DNA of 64,000 nucleotides from Lentzea waywayandensis (GTDB taxonomy: Bacteria; Actinomycetota; Actinomycetes; Mycobacteriales; Pseudonocardiaceae): assembly GCF_900115955.1 (NCBI RefSeq), contig NZ_FOYL01000014.1:186001-250000 (forward strand), given 5' to 3'. Below, one piece after another: positions 15,715 through 24,237 of the stretch. A program made the translations under genes and the position numbers. The notes beneath the pieces are model-generated. The model was given only the letters and a program-made list of their open reading frames with translations, searched no databases and had not been told where the DNA came from. Within the stretch, counting starts at the first letter, position 1. Each line of letters starts with the position of its first letter.

Positions 15715-16509
15715 ATGAAGCCTGGGGGGACAACGGCTTTGACCGCGGCGGTGCTCGCCGTGGTGGCGGCCGGTTACTTCATGACACGCCCGGACGGCAA
15801 CAGCGCCACCGACGAGAAGGCCAGGCAGGTCGCCGAGCGCATCGGCTACCCGCGCGGCACCGACGGCAACGCCTACGCCCGTTCCGCGTTGGAGGGCAGC
15901 ACCGACCAGAAGTACTTCGCGGTCCTGGAGATCACCGACAGTCCGACCGACGACCCGCAGAAGGTGCGCGCCGGCCTGCTCTTCCGGATCTACGACCCCG
16001 GCACCTCCGAGTCACCGCCGAGCTTCCGGCTCTGGGATGAGGACCCGGTGACCGCCTGCTACCGCGCCGACTTCAACTACTACGGCGTCACCGACGGCGG
16101 CCCCGACCGCGTCCGCTGCCCCGCCGACGCCAAACCGATCGTGCCGCCGCCTGCCCAGCGCACCGGCGTTCCGGAGAACTACCCCGAAGCCTTCAAGACC
16201 ATTCTCACCGCGCTGCCGCCCGCCCCGACGCAGGACGAGGTGCTCGCGGAGTTGCGCGCGAAACTCCCGCCGATGCCGGTCGATCCGGAGACCAAGCTGC
16301 CCTGGAAGGAGCCGCGCCTCGACGCGTTCGTCAAGGACGGCGCCATCGGCATCATCGCCGCCGGCGGTGGCGACTGCCTCAACGGAGTGCGGCTGGCCAA
16401 CGGAACGGTCGAGGCCTGGCACCCGCCGCGCGTGCAGACCCAGCCGGGCGAGATCGGCTGTTCCGGCCAGAGCGCGCTGGTCCTCTACACCACGCCTCCG
16501 CCGCACTAA
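15715..16509 (+). CDS. Hypothetical membrane-anchored or exported protein
   Basis: 264 aa. A single N-terminal hydrophobic segment (ALTAAVLAVVAAGYFM, residues 8-23) is a signal anchor, with the rest outside the membrane. The ectodomain is Pro- and Asp-rich with four cysteines; two flank the middle (VTACYRADF and VRCPADA) and two lie near the end (GGDCLNG and EIGCSG), fitting two disulfides. I do not recognise a named family, though similar proteins occur in related genera. ATG 15715 has no strong ribosome binding site. The stop overlaps the CHAT gene stop through a shared CTAA (tail to tail). Confidence 0.7.
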   Translation: MKPGGTTALTAAVLAVVAAGYFMTRPDGNSATDEKARQVAERIGYPRGTDGNAYARSALEGSTDQKYFAVLEITDSPTDDPQKVRAGLLFRIYDPGTSESPPSFRLWDEDPVTACYRADFNYYGVTDGGPDRVRCPADAKPIVPPPAQRTGVPENYPEAFKTILTALPPAPTQDEVLAELRAKLPPMPVDPETKLPWKEPRLDAFVKDGAIGIIAAGGGDCLNGVRLANGTVEAWHPPRVQTQPGEIGCSGQSALVLYTTPPPH

Positions 16510-19094
16510 CCCGCGCCGAAGCAGACGAAGCCGACGGCCGCCGCGTAGGCAGCGTCGTCGGCAGAGGCCCGTTGCACCGCCGCCAAAGCCTCGGCCGGAG
16601 CCATCCCGGCGGCCAGCTTCTGGTGCAGCTCCACCATCACCGGAGCCGTCCCGTCGGTCGGCACCGGCACCACGGGCGCGATCAACGTCCGGGTGCCCAG
16701 CCCGAGCAGAGCAGCGGTGAAGCCCATCAGCTCATCACCGGGCCGGACAGCGGACTGCCCCGTGTCGCAGGCCGACAGCACCACCAGCGTCGGCGGGGTG
16801 TGCAGGCGTTCGATGTCGTAGACGGTCAACGGCCCGTCGGCCAGCTCCAGAGCCGAGAACAGCGGGTTGTCGACGCGGAACGAGCCGTGCGCGGCGATGT
16901 GGGCGAGCGCGGCACCGTCCATTGCGGACGCCACGGCGCTCACGGTCGCCTCGGCGTCGACCAGAACGCGTCCAGGCACATGCGCGCTGATGGCCTTGAT
17001 CTCGGCAGGGGCGGCGGCCATGCGCGGCCCGGCGGCCAGTACGGCCTCACCGGAGGCATCAGGCACCGAGGTGGCGCGCAGCCAGACCGAGGCCGACGGC
17101 GCGACGGTCACCTGGCGGTTCAGGACGGCCCACGGCAGCCCGTTCAGAGCACCGGTCGGCACGACGACCAAAGGCCGGCCGTCGATCCGCGAAGCCAACG
17201 GGTCGAGCAGGCGGCGAGCCAGCAACGAAGCGGCGTGCGAGGCCGACGAGCGGGCCACGGCCATGTTCGGCAGCTGCGGCGGCAGGGTCACGAGGCGGTG
17301 CAGGGCGAAGCGGAGCAGGCGAATCTCGCGGACCACTCCCTCCACGGCGCCCAGGGAGTGCAGCGAAGCGCGGCCGCCGGCCAGGACGACGGCCATCAGC
17401 ACGCCGTCGTACTCCACGAACTCGATCAGCGCCGACGAGCCCAGAGCGGAAACAAGTGAGCTGACCGCCGGTGGCTTGAAGACGGAGACCTCGCCGGACA
17501 CCTGCCGGGTGAGGTCGCGGACGCGTTGCTCGGCGCGGACCAGCTTGGCGCGCAGGACACCGGCGGGTTTCCCGGCCAGCACGGCGGATTCCACGTCGGC
17601 CGCCACCGCGCGCAACGACGCCAAGGCGTCCTCGAGCCGGGGATCGTCGGGAGGCGACACGGACTTCATCCGCAACGCCCCGGCCCGCCAGCTCTCGGTC
17701 CACGACAGCACGCGCGCCGCGTTCCCCGAGGCCACCGCGAGTCGCAAGCCCTCCAGCGCGAGAGCCTGGCCCTGCACACCGGTCGACGCCCGCAGCTCGG
17801 CCGCGCCCAGCGACACCCGGTACTCGTCCAGCAGCCCGATCCCCCGGCGCAACGCGGAGGAGGTCCCCCGCACGTCGCCAGAAAGCTTGCGGCGCAACGC
17901 TTCCGCGTACCAGCCGCGCACGCGCAGACCGGCCGGGCCGCGCAGGCGGGCACCGGCGGCGACGGAGAACTCCGCGACGGCACGGGCGCGGTGGCCCAGG
18001 TCGGCGGCGACCAGGCCGGCGTCGATGCGGGCCTCCAGGGCGGGCAGCCGCCAGTCCATCGCGTCCAGCTCGGAGGCGACCCGCGACAAGGCCAGCCTCA
18101 GCGGACGGGAACGGTCACCGCGCAGCACGGCCGCGTGCAGTTCCAGGTAGCGCGCGCCGGCCGCCCACAGCAGGCGTTGCTCGCGGCGGAACCGACGACG
18201 CGCCTCGGCGGCGAAGGAGTTGGCGGCGTCGGGATCGTCGTCCAGCAACGCGATCCGGGCGCGAAAGTACAGGGCCTCCGAGACGCCCAGCGGGTTCTTC
18301 AGCGCCTTCAGCTCGGTGATCGCGCGGTCGGCCGCGGCGCGGGCCTCGTCCAGCAGCGGCACCGAGACGAGCAATTCCAGCCGGTTGACCAGCAGCACCG
18401 GCCGCATCACGTCGAGGCGCCGGTGCACCTCTTCTGCCTTGTCGAACAACGTCAGCGCGGCGGGGACGTCACCGCCGCGGGTCGCCATGATGCCGGCGTT
18501 CCAGTGCACGTCGGCGACTCCCAGCTCCTGGCCGAGCTCGCCCAGCAAGGAAGCCGCCAGCTCGAAGTCCGCCGACGCCTCACGCATGTTCCCCACGTAC
18601 GCGCGCACGAGGCCGCGATTGTTGAGAGCGCGCGCTTCGACCAGTTGGTCCCCCACGCGACGTGCGCCGGCGATGGCCGCGGTGTAGTCGCGCTGCGCGT
18701 CGTCGTAGCGGGTCAGGTAGTGGAAGACGACGCCGCGTTGCATCAGGGCGGCCACCGAGTCCGCGCCGGTCAGTTCCGGCATGGCGTCGTCCAGCAACGT
18801 CAGCGCGGCCTTCTGCTTGCCCGTGTAGGCGAGCACCCACGCGAGGCTCATCTGGGCCAAGGCGGCCAGCCTGGGCAGCCCCGCGTCCGAGGCGATCCTG
18901 ATCGAGCGGCGCAGATGCCTGGCCGCGCCGGGGAAGTCGTGCATCTCCCGCAGCGCGAGGCCGATCGCGCGCTCGGCGATCGACCATTCCGAGCGATCAT
19001 CCGTCGCGCGAAGGACAGCGCGGGCCATCTCCACGGCCGCGCGCGGGTTGCGCTGCCTGGCCTCCAGCGCGTCCTCCGCACAAAAGTCGGTCAC
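16506..19094 (-). CDS. TPR-CHAT domain protein (caspase-like cysteine protease)
   Basis: 862 aa. Residues 1 to about 400 are helical TPR-like repeats (RAIGLALREMHDFPGAARHL, ALTLLDDAMPELTGADSVA, ALNNRGLVRAYVGNMREAS). A helical linker rich in Arg/Ala follows, and the C-terminal 300 residues form a CHAT domain. The catalytic dyad is visible: His736 in HIAAHGSF and Cys776 in LVVLSACDTGQS, followed by GDELMGFTAALLGLGTRTLI. CHAT proteins are clan CD proteases related to caspases and separases, and in TPR-CHAT proteins the TPR part senses a partner. GTG 19094. It is divergent from the subtilase with a palindrome between them, and is probably part of the subtilase/ECF module. Confidence 0.9.
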   Translation of the reverse strand: MTDFCAEDALEARQRNPRAAVEMARAVLRATDDRSEWSIAERAIGLALREMHDFPGAARHLRRSIRIASDAGLPRLAALAQMSLAWVLAYTGKQKAALTLLDDAMPELTGADSVAALMQRGVVFHYLTRYDDAQRDYTAAIAGARRVGDQLVEARALNNRGLVRAYVGNMREASADFELAASLLGELGQELGVADVHWNAGIMATRGGDVPAALTLFDKAEEVHRRLDVMRPVLLVNRLELLVSVPLLDEARAAADRAITELKALKNPLGVSEALYFRARIALLDDDPDAANSFAAEARRRFRREQRLLWAAGARYLELHAAVLRGDRSRPLRLALSRVASELDAMDWRLPALEARIDAGLVAADLGHRARAVAEFSVAAGARLRGPAGLRVRGWYAEALRRKLSGDVRGTSSALRRGIGLLDEYRVSLGAAELRASTGVQGQALALEGLRLAVASGNAARVLSWTESWRAGALRMKSVSPPDDPRLEDALASLRAVAADVESAVLAGKPAGVLRAKLVRAEQRVRDLTRQVSGEVSVFKPPAVSSLVSALGSSALIEFVEYDGVLMAVVLAGGRASLHSLGAVEGVVREIRLLRFALHRLVTLPPQLPNMAVARSSASHAASLLARRLLDPLASRIDGRPLVVVPTGALNGLPWAVLNRQVTVAPSASVWLRATSVPDASGEAVLAAGPRMAAAPAEIKAISAHVPGRVLVDAEATVSAVASAMDGAALAHIAAHGSFRVDNPLFSALELADGPLTVYDIERLHTPPTLVVLSACDTGQSAVRPGDELMGFTAALLGLGTRTLIAPVVPVPTDGTAPVMVELHQKLAAGMAPAEALAAVQRASADDAAYAAAVGFVCFGAG

Positions 19095-19117
19095 GGCAAC
19101 ACTTTATCCGCTGTGGT

Positions 19118-19131
19118 AGCTTGATCAAGCT
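19118..19131. promoter_or_regulatory. Perfect 14-bp palindrome between CHAT and subtilase genes
   Basis: AGCTTGATCAAGCT reads the same on both strands. It lies 24 bases from the CHAT start and 40 bases from the chosen subtilase start, the position expected for an operator or shared promoter element controlling both divergent genes. No regulator can be named, and no second copy was noticed upstream of the ECF gene. Confidence 0.4.
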
Positions 19132-19171
19132 CGGTCGGGGTGCCCGTCAACGCTGCTTTAGTGAGGCCGTG

Positions 19172-20371
19172 GTGTCGAAAACGCCAGAAAGCGCGGAGCT
19201 TTACCAAAGAGCTTTCCTGCAGCTCATCGCCGAGGACAAGAACATCAGCTTCCACGCCGAACGCGGGCGTGAATTCCTTTATCGACCCGGCCAGTTGCTC
19301 GTCGCGGCCGAGGACCAACAACGCGTGATCGAGAAACTGCGCGAAAACAACATCGTCGCCCGGCCCGGCGAAGGATTCGCCGGATTGGCGCGATTGACGT
19401 TGCCGAACAACGCGGAGGACATTCCCCGCATTGTTCGTCTGTTGCGGGATCAACGAAACTGGCCGAACGAGCGCGTCCCCCTCGTGCAGCCGCACCACGT
19501 GATCGTCGGGCACGGCGGCCTCGTCATGGGCAACCCCGGCGACCGGCCCTACCCGACCGACCCGGTGTCCGCGCCGAAGTTCGACGAGCGCCTCAAGGAC
19601 GTCCGGGTCGGCATCATCGACACGGGCATCTCGCAGGGCGCCGACAGCGAGCACTCCGACTGGTTCGGCGGCCGCTACGCCAAGGAGGCCGACGACGTCG
19701 ACCCCGCCTACAGCAACGGCGACAACTTCGCGTTGCAGGGCGGCCACGGCACGTTCGTCGCGGGCGTCATCCAGAACGCCGCGCCCGGCGTCACGTTCGA
19801 CCCGGAGGTCGGCCTCGACCCGAACGGCTTCGGCGACGAGGAACGGCTCTGCCGCAAGATCACCGAGCTGGGCAAGAAGAAGATCAACCTGCTGAACCTG
19901 TCGCTCGGCTGCTTCACCGAGGACGACATCGCCTCCGAACCGCTGCGGCGCACCATCGAGGCCCTGCCCGGCGACATCGTCGTGGTGGCCTCGGCCGGCA
20001 ACCAGGGCACGCAGCGGCCGAGCTGGCCCGCGGCGCTGTGCGGGGTCACCGCCGTCGCCGCCGCCCAGCAGGAGCGGGACGGTTCGATCGGCCCCGCCTT
20101 CTACTCGAACTGGGGCCACTGGGTCGACGCCTGCGCGATCGGCAACCGGGCCTCCACCTACCTCAAGGGCGAGTGGCAGCTGCCGGGCGAGGCCGCAGCC
20201 ACGCCGTTCGCGCTCTGGGCGGAGTGGTACGGCACGTCGTTCGCCGCGCCACTGGTCACCGGCCGGATCGCCGCCACGATGGTGTCGGACGGCATCGGCG
20301 CAGCTCAGGCACGTGACAAACTGCTGAGCGGGCCGGAGCTCCATCCCGGCTACGGAGTTTTTGTCAAATAG
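19172..20371 (+). CDS. Subtilisin-like serine protease (S8), apparently intracellular
   Basis: 399 aa with the complete S8 triad: Asp150 in VGIIDTGIS, His192 in GGHGTFVAG, Ser356 in WYGTSFAAP, and the oxyanion Asn277 in ASAGNQG. There is no signal peptide; residues 1-140 form a polar leader ending in SAPKFDERLKD that may act as an inhibitory propeptide or adaptor-binding region. Absence of a signal suggests an intracellular protease, unusual for an S8 enzyme of this kind. GTG 19172 has GAGG five bases upstream; GTG 19169 and TTG 19121 are alternatives. It faces the CHAT gene and precedes an ECF sigma gene by 54 bp, so a joint proteolysis/transcription role is likely but unproven. Confidence 0.88.
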   Translation: MSKTPESAELYQRAFLQLIAEDKNISFHAERGREFLYRPGQLLVAAEDQQRVIEKLRENNIVARPGEGFAGLARLTLPNNAEDIPRIVRLLRDQRNWPNERVPLVQPHHVIVGHGGLVMGNPGDRPYPTDPVSAPKFDERLKDVRVGIIDTGISQGADSEHSDWFGGRYAKEADDVDPAYSNGDNFALQGGHGTFVAGVIQNAAPGVTFDPEVGLDPNGFGDEERLCRKITELGKKKINLLNLSLGCFTEDDIASEPLRRTIEALPGDIVVVASAGNQGTQRPSWPAALCGVTAVAAAQQERDGSIGPAFYSNWGHWVDACAIGNRASTYLKGEWQLPGEAAATPFALWAEWYGTSFAAPLVTGRIAATMVSDGIGAAQARDKLLSGPELHPGYGVFVK

Positions 20372-20425
20372 TTGTATCTGGGGAGCAACCTCGGCCTCCG
20401 CCAGTTGTGACCGCAAGGAGTCGAC

Positions 20426-21043
20426 GTGAGTTCTGCATCCCCGATCGCCGCGCTCGTACGCGCGGCGGCCGAGGGCGATCAGTCGGCGTGGAACGAGATC
20501 GTGGACCGTTACACGCCGCTGGTGGTGTCGGTGATCTACAAGCACCGGCTGCGCCCTTCGGATGCGGCCGACGTGAACCAGACGCTGTGGCTTCGGCTCG
20601 TGGAGCAGATCGGACGACTGCGCGAGCCGGAGGCACTGCCGGGCTGGATCATGACGACCACCCGCAACGAGTGCCTGCGCGTGCTGCGCGTGCAGCAGCG
20701 GACGCACCTCTACGACCCGTTGTCCGAGTCCGACGCGCTGGAGTCGGAGCAGGTGGACGCGGACGTGGAGGCGGACCTGCTGGCCGTGGAGCGGCGACAG
20801 GCGTTGCGCGATGGGTTCGCCGAGCTCACGGAGCAGTGCAAGCGGTTGCTGACGAAGCTGATGACCGATCCGCCGCCGAGCTACCAGGTCGTGAGCGAAG
20901 AGCTCGCGATGCCGGTCGGCAGCATCGGCCCGACGCGGATACGTTGCCTGGAGAAGTTGCGCAAGACCCCTGCGCTCTCAGCGTTCCTGGGATCGCCGTC
21001 GAAGAGAGGAGGTGTGCTGGGTGCGGCACGACTGGGACAGTGA
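20426..21043 (+). CDS. ECF-type sigma-70 family sigma factor
   Basis: 205 aa with only sigma regions 2 and 4. Region 2 runs from LVRAAAEGDQSAWNEIVDRY through SDAADVNQTLWLRLVEQI and LPGWIMTTTRNECLRVLR. Region 4 is LTEQCKRLLTKLMTDPPPSYQVVSEELAMPVGSIGPTRIRCLEKLR. The P-x-S-Y-x-x-x-x-E-x-L-x-x-P-x-G-S-I-G-P-T-R signature in region 4 is characteristic of an actinobacterial ECF group in which the partner genes often encode a small protein. GTG 20426 with AAGGAG six bases upstream. It overlaps the next gene by 23 bases, so the two are coupled, and the upstream neighbour is the subtilase. Confidence 0.9.
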   Translation: MSSASPIAALVRAAAEGDQSAWNEIVDRYTPLVVSVIYKHRLRPSDAADVNQTLWLRLVEQIGRLREPEALPGWIMTTTRNECLRVLRVQQRTHLYDPLSESDALESEQVDADVEADLLAVERRQALRDGFAELTEQCKRLLTKLMTDPPPSYQVVSEELAMPVGSIGPTRIRCLEKLRKTPALSAFLGSPSKRGGVLGAARLGQ

Positions 21044-21464
21044 CGAAGTACTGCTCGACGCCTTGCGCGACGCGTTGAGCACACCTTCGGACGATGTGCC
21101 GCCGGAGTTCGTGGAGGCCGCGAAGGCCGCGTTCACCTGGCGGAACATCGACGAGGAACTGCTGCTCATCACGTCGTACGACTCCGTGCTGGACGACACG
21201 CTGTTCGCCCGTGCGCGGTCAACGTCGACGGCGCGGCAGCTGGTGTTCGACGCGGACGGCGTGATGCTTCAGGTGGAGGTGTCGGCGGCGGGGATCACCG
21301 GCCAGCTGATGCCTGCCACGGGGCCGGTCACGCTGGTGACGCCGACCGGCGACCACGAAACCGCGGTGGTCGACGAACTGGGGATGTTCGTCATGGGGAT
21401 CGCGCCACGTGGACCGGTGAAGTTCCGGTTCGCAAGTGGTTGCACCGATTGGTTCATCCTCTGA
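21021..21464 (+). CDS. Small conserved protein coupled to the ECF sigma factor; possible regulator
   Basis: 147 aa, no signal peptide or membrane helix. The N-terminal third is helical (WDSDEVLLDALRDALS; PPEFVEAAKAAFTWRNIDEELLLITSYD). The rest is strand-rich and ends in VMGIAPRGPVKFRFASGCTD, like a carboxypeptidase-regulatory or Ig-like sandwich. No zinc motif (H-x-x-x-C-x-x-C) of classical anti-sigma factors is present. GTG 21021 is chosen because AGGAGG lies eight bases upstream; this gives a 23-base overlap with the sigma gene. The tight overlap and position suggest it controls or is controlled by the sigma factor, but that is inference only. Confidence 0.75.
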   Translation: MRHDWDSDEVLLDALRDALSTPSDDVPPEFVEAAKAAFTWRNIDEELLLITSYDSVLDDTLFARARSTSTARQLVFDADGVMLQVEVSAAGITGQLMPATGPVTLVTPTGDHETAVVDELGMFVMGIAPRGPVKFRFASGCTDWFIL

Positions 21465-21562
21465 CTCACCATTCGTGTGATGGCTGAATTCCCTCGTTCG
21501 GACTACCTCTGCGGCCAGTAGGGTTATCGACGCTCAGAATTCGCATCGCGAGAGGTGTGGCT

Positions 21563-22363
21563 GTGGTCGATCGAGTCAACTGGGTCCCGGAAGGCGTCAA
21601 CGTCGAGGTTCCGAGTTCCGCCCGGATCTACGACTACCTGCTCGGCGGCGGACACAACTTCGAGGCGGACCGCAGGACGGCGGAAGCGCTGATCAAGGTC
21701 CTCCCGGTGCGGGACATGGCGCGGCGCAACCGCGCCTATCTGCGCCGGGTCGTGCTGGAACTGGCCGAGCGCGGCGTCCGGCAGTTCCTCGACCTCGGCT
21801 CGGGCATCCCGACCGTGGGCAACGTGCACGAGGTGGCGCACGAGGTCGCCCCCGACTCGAAGGTCGTGTACGTCGACTTCGAACCGGTCGCGATCACGCA
21901 CGCCGAACTGATGCTGGAGGGCGAGCAGGACGTCACCGCGCTGCTGGCCGACCTGCGCGAGCCGGAGAAGGTCGTGGCGCAGGCTCAGCAGCACCTGGAC
22001 TTCTCCCAGCCGATCGGCCTGCTGGTCGTGGGTGTCCTCCAGTTCATCCCCGACTCGGACGACCCCTGGGGCGTGCTGTCCCGCTACGTGGACTCGCTCT
22101 CGTCCGGTTCGTACCTGGCGCTGTCGCACTTCACCGCGGACAGCATGCCGGCGGCCATGGCGGCCGGTAAGGAGATCTTCGCGAAGACCGCGGAGCCGAT
22201 CACCCCGCGCACCCGCGCCCAGGTGACGGACATGCTGGCGGGCACCGAGATCGTGGAGCCCGGCGTCGTGTTCACGCCGCAGTGGCGGCCGGAGACGCCC
22301 GAGGACGTCGGCGACGATCCGACCAGGGCCAACCTCTACGCCGCGGTGGGTCGCAAGCCCTGA
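21563..22363 (+). CDS. SAM-dependent methyltransferase, DUF574 family
   Basis: 266-aa protein of the actinobacterial DUF574 family (Methyltransf_19-like). Signature stretches are PSSARIYDYLLGGGHNFEADR near the N-terminus, RRNRAYLRRVV, and the SAM motif FLDLGSGIPTVGNVHE. VVYVDFEPVAITHAELML binds the adenosine side and GVLQFIPDSDDPWGVL is the post-motif region. The substrate is unknown for the family, which is highly expanded in this order. GTG 21563 is preferred because GAGAGG lies seven bases upstream; GTG 21557 would add two residues. Its TGA overlaps the ATG of the GGDEF gene by one base, so the two are co-translated. Confidence 0.88.
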   Translation: MVDRVNWVPEGVNVEVPSSARIYDYLLGGGHNFEADRRTAEALIKVLPVRDMARRNRAYLRRVVLELAERGVRQFLDLGSGIPTVGNVHEVAHEVAPDSKVVYVDFEPVAITHAELMLEGEQDVTALLADLREPEKVVAQAQQHLDFSQPIGLLVVGVLQFIPDSDDPWGVLSRYVDSLSSGSYLALSHFTADSMPAAMAAGKEIFAKTAEPITPRTRAQVTDMLAGTEIVEPGVVFTPQWRPETPEDVGDDPTRANLYAAVGRKP

Positions 22364-24195
22364 TGAGCGCCGCGTCCGTCGCAGAGCGCTGGGCGGCTGT
22401 TCTGATCGAGAGCGCGTATTCGCCGATGTCACGGCGAAAGCTGACGCAGCACCTCGAGGAACACGCCGCCCGGCTGCGTGCTGGGCGGGCGGCGGTGGCC
22501 ATCGGCGAATGGCTGGTGCGCAAGCGTTTCACCGGGCCGGACTCGTTGCGCCGCACGCTGGAGGTGCTCGGGCCGGAGTTTCCTCCCGAGGTGCTCGGCG
22601 CACTGGCGGCGGGATATGTGCGGGCGACGCGCGACCAGTTGTTCGCCGAGCAGGAGAAGGTCAAGAACGCGCTGTTGAAAGCCGTCGAGGACGCGCAGCG
22701 CGACCTGCACGACAGCGAGGCCCGGTTCGCCCAGGTCTTCGCGACCACGGCGGTGGGCATCGCGATCTTCGACCTGGACGGCGCGGTCGTGGAGGCGAAC
22801 GAGGCGCTGGCCTCCATCCTCGGGCACGAGGAGATGCCCAAGGAACTGTTCGCCGAACCGGACGCGAGCGCGCTGGCCGCGGCCTGCCGGCGCATGATCG
22901 CGTCCTCTGTGGACACCGACCGGCGCGAGTGGGAGCTCGCCCAGGGCAACGGCGACACGGTGTGGGCGAACGTCGTGCTGTCCGTGCTGCGCGGGTCGGA
23001 CGGGCTGCCGAAGTTCCACGTGGCGTTGATCGAGGACGTCACCGAGCAGCGGATGCTCCAGGAATGGCTGCGGCACCAGTCGTTGACGGACCTGCTGACC
23101 GGACTGCCGAACCGGGCGTCGTTCACCGACAAGCTGGAGTCCGCTCTCGCGACCGGCGAGCCGCACACGCTGGGCTATTTGGACGTCGACAGCCTGACGA
23201 TCGTCAACGACGGCCTGGGGTACGTGGCGGGCGACGCGGTGCTGGTCGAGGTGGCGCGGCGGTTGCGGGTGGTGCTGCCGGAGGCGGTGGTGGCGCGGGT
23301 CGGCGGCGACGAGTTCGTGGTGCTGATCCAGGGCTCCCCCGACGTCGCGGCGCTGGCGGCGACGATCGACGAGGAGCTGTCCGAGCCCGTGTACCTGGAG
23401 GGCGCCGGCGTCGCGGTGTCGACGTCGATCGGTTTCGTGCACACCGCGGGCCCCGGCGTGGATCCCACGGCGGTGCTGCGGCGCGCGCATTCGACGTTGC
23501 GAAGAGCGGAAGCCGGCGGCAAGAGGCAGTGGGCGATCTACGACCACGAGGCCGACGTCGCCGACCGCACCCGGTTCGCGCGGATCGCGGCGATGCCCGG
23601 TGCCTTCGAGAACGGCGAGATCTCCGTGCGGTACGCGCCGGTGTCGTGGGTCTCGGGACCGCTCGCCTTCGTGGAGGCATCGCTGCGGTGGGGTGCCACC
23701 CGGCACGACGACGTCGTCGCCCACGCGGACGCTCTCGGCCTGGCCTCCCGGCTCGCGCGGATGGTGTTGCAGGACGCGTGTTCGCGCGGCGAGCCGGTGC
23801 TGATCCGGTTGTCCAGGGACCAGTCGCGGGACCCTGACCTCGCGGCGCACGTGCGGTCCACGTTGCGGGCCAACTCGTTCCCGGCGTCGTCGCTGTTCCT
23901 GGCGCTGGACGTCCGGTCGATGCCGGACGGCGAGGAGAACCTCGAAGTGCTGCACGACATGGGCGTGCACGTGCTGCTGCACGAGTTCGGCGGCGGGTTC
24001 GCCGGTCTGTCCACTGTGGACCGCAGTCCGGTCTGGGGTGTCCGGCTGGCCAAGCCGCCCTCGGAACGTCTTGCGCGGCAAGGGCTCGCGCTCATGGTCC
24101 CGCTGCTGCGGTCGGCCGGCGTGCACGTGATCGGCGGGCCGGGCGACCCGGACGAGCTTCAGGCGTTGGGCGTGGATCTCGTGGTCTCGCTGTAG
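22363..24195 (+). CDS. PAS-GGDEF protein with degenerate EAL domain (c-di-GMP signalling)
   Basis: 610 aa, cytoplasmic. Residues 1-110 are an uncharacterised helical region ending in a coiled-coil linker. A PAS domain follows (ARFAQVFATTAVGIAIFDLDG to DVTEQRML), then a GGDEF domain (SLTDLLTGLPNRASFTDKL) with an intact catalytic RVGGDEFVVL. The C-terminal domain is EAL-like (FVEASLRWG, DVVAHADALGLASRLARMVL), but the E-A-L core is E-A-S and most metal ligands of active phosphodiesterases are missing. It probably makes c-di-GMP or acts as a receptor; hydrolysis is unlikely. ATG 22363 overlaps the methyltransferase stop (TGATG). Confidence 0.88.
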   Translation: MSAASVAERWAAVLIESAYSPMSRRKLTQHLEEHAARLRAGRAAVAIGEWLVRKRFTGPDSLRRTLEVLGPEFPPEVLGALAAGYVRATRDQLFAEQEKVKNALLKAVEDAQRDLHDSEARFAQVFATTAVGIAIFDLDGAVVEANEALASILGHEEMPKELFAEPDASALAAACRRMIASSVDTDRREWELAQGNGDTVWANVVLSVLRGSDGLPKFHVALIEDVTEQRMLQEWLRHQSLTDLLTGLPNRASFTDKLESALATGEPHTLGYLDVDSLTIVNDGLGYVAGDAVLVEVARRLRVVLPEAVVARVGGDEFVVLIQGSPDVAALAATIDEELSEPVYLEGAGVAVSTSIGFVHTAGPGVDPTAVLRRAHSTLRRAEAGGKRQWAIYDHEADVADRTRFARIAAMPGAFENGEISVRYAPVSWVSGPLAFVEASLRWGATRHDDVVAHADALGLASRLARMVLQDACSRGEPVLIRLSRDQSRDPDLAAHVRSTLRANSFPASSLFLALDVRSMPDGEENLEVLHDMGVHVLLHEFGGGFAGLSTVDRSPVWGVRLAKPPSERLARQGLALMVPLLRSAGVHVIGGPGDPDELQALGVDLVVSL

Positions 24196-24228
24196 GTGGT
24201 TGTGGCCGTCAGGGAGACCACAACCACC
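24195..24228. terminator. Bidirectional terminator hairpin between convergent genes
   Basis: GGTGGTTGTGG at 24195-24205 pairs perfectly with CCACAACCACC at 24218-24228, an 11-bp stem with a 12-base loop. It sits between the converging GGDEF gene and the snapalysin gene and can serve both. No T-run follows, as is common in high-GC actinobacteria. Confidence 0.6.
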
Positions 24229-24237
24229 CACGTGCGT

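Noticed and set aside
16506..19094. CHAT protein as a Craspase component
   Set aside because: There is no CRISPR array, gRAMP (Cas7-11-like) gene or other Cas gene in the window.
19091..20707. Long minus-strand frame opposite the subtilase and the sigma gene
   Set aside because: It overlaps two real genes with intact catalytic motifs on the plus strand and shows no domain of its own.
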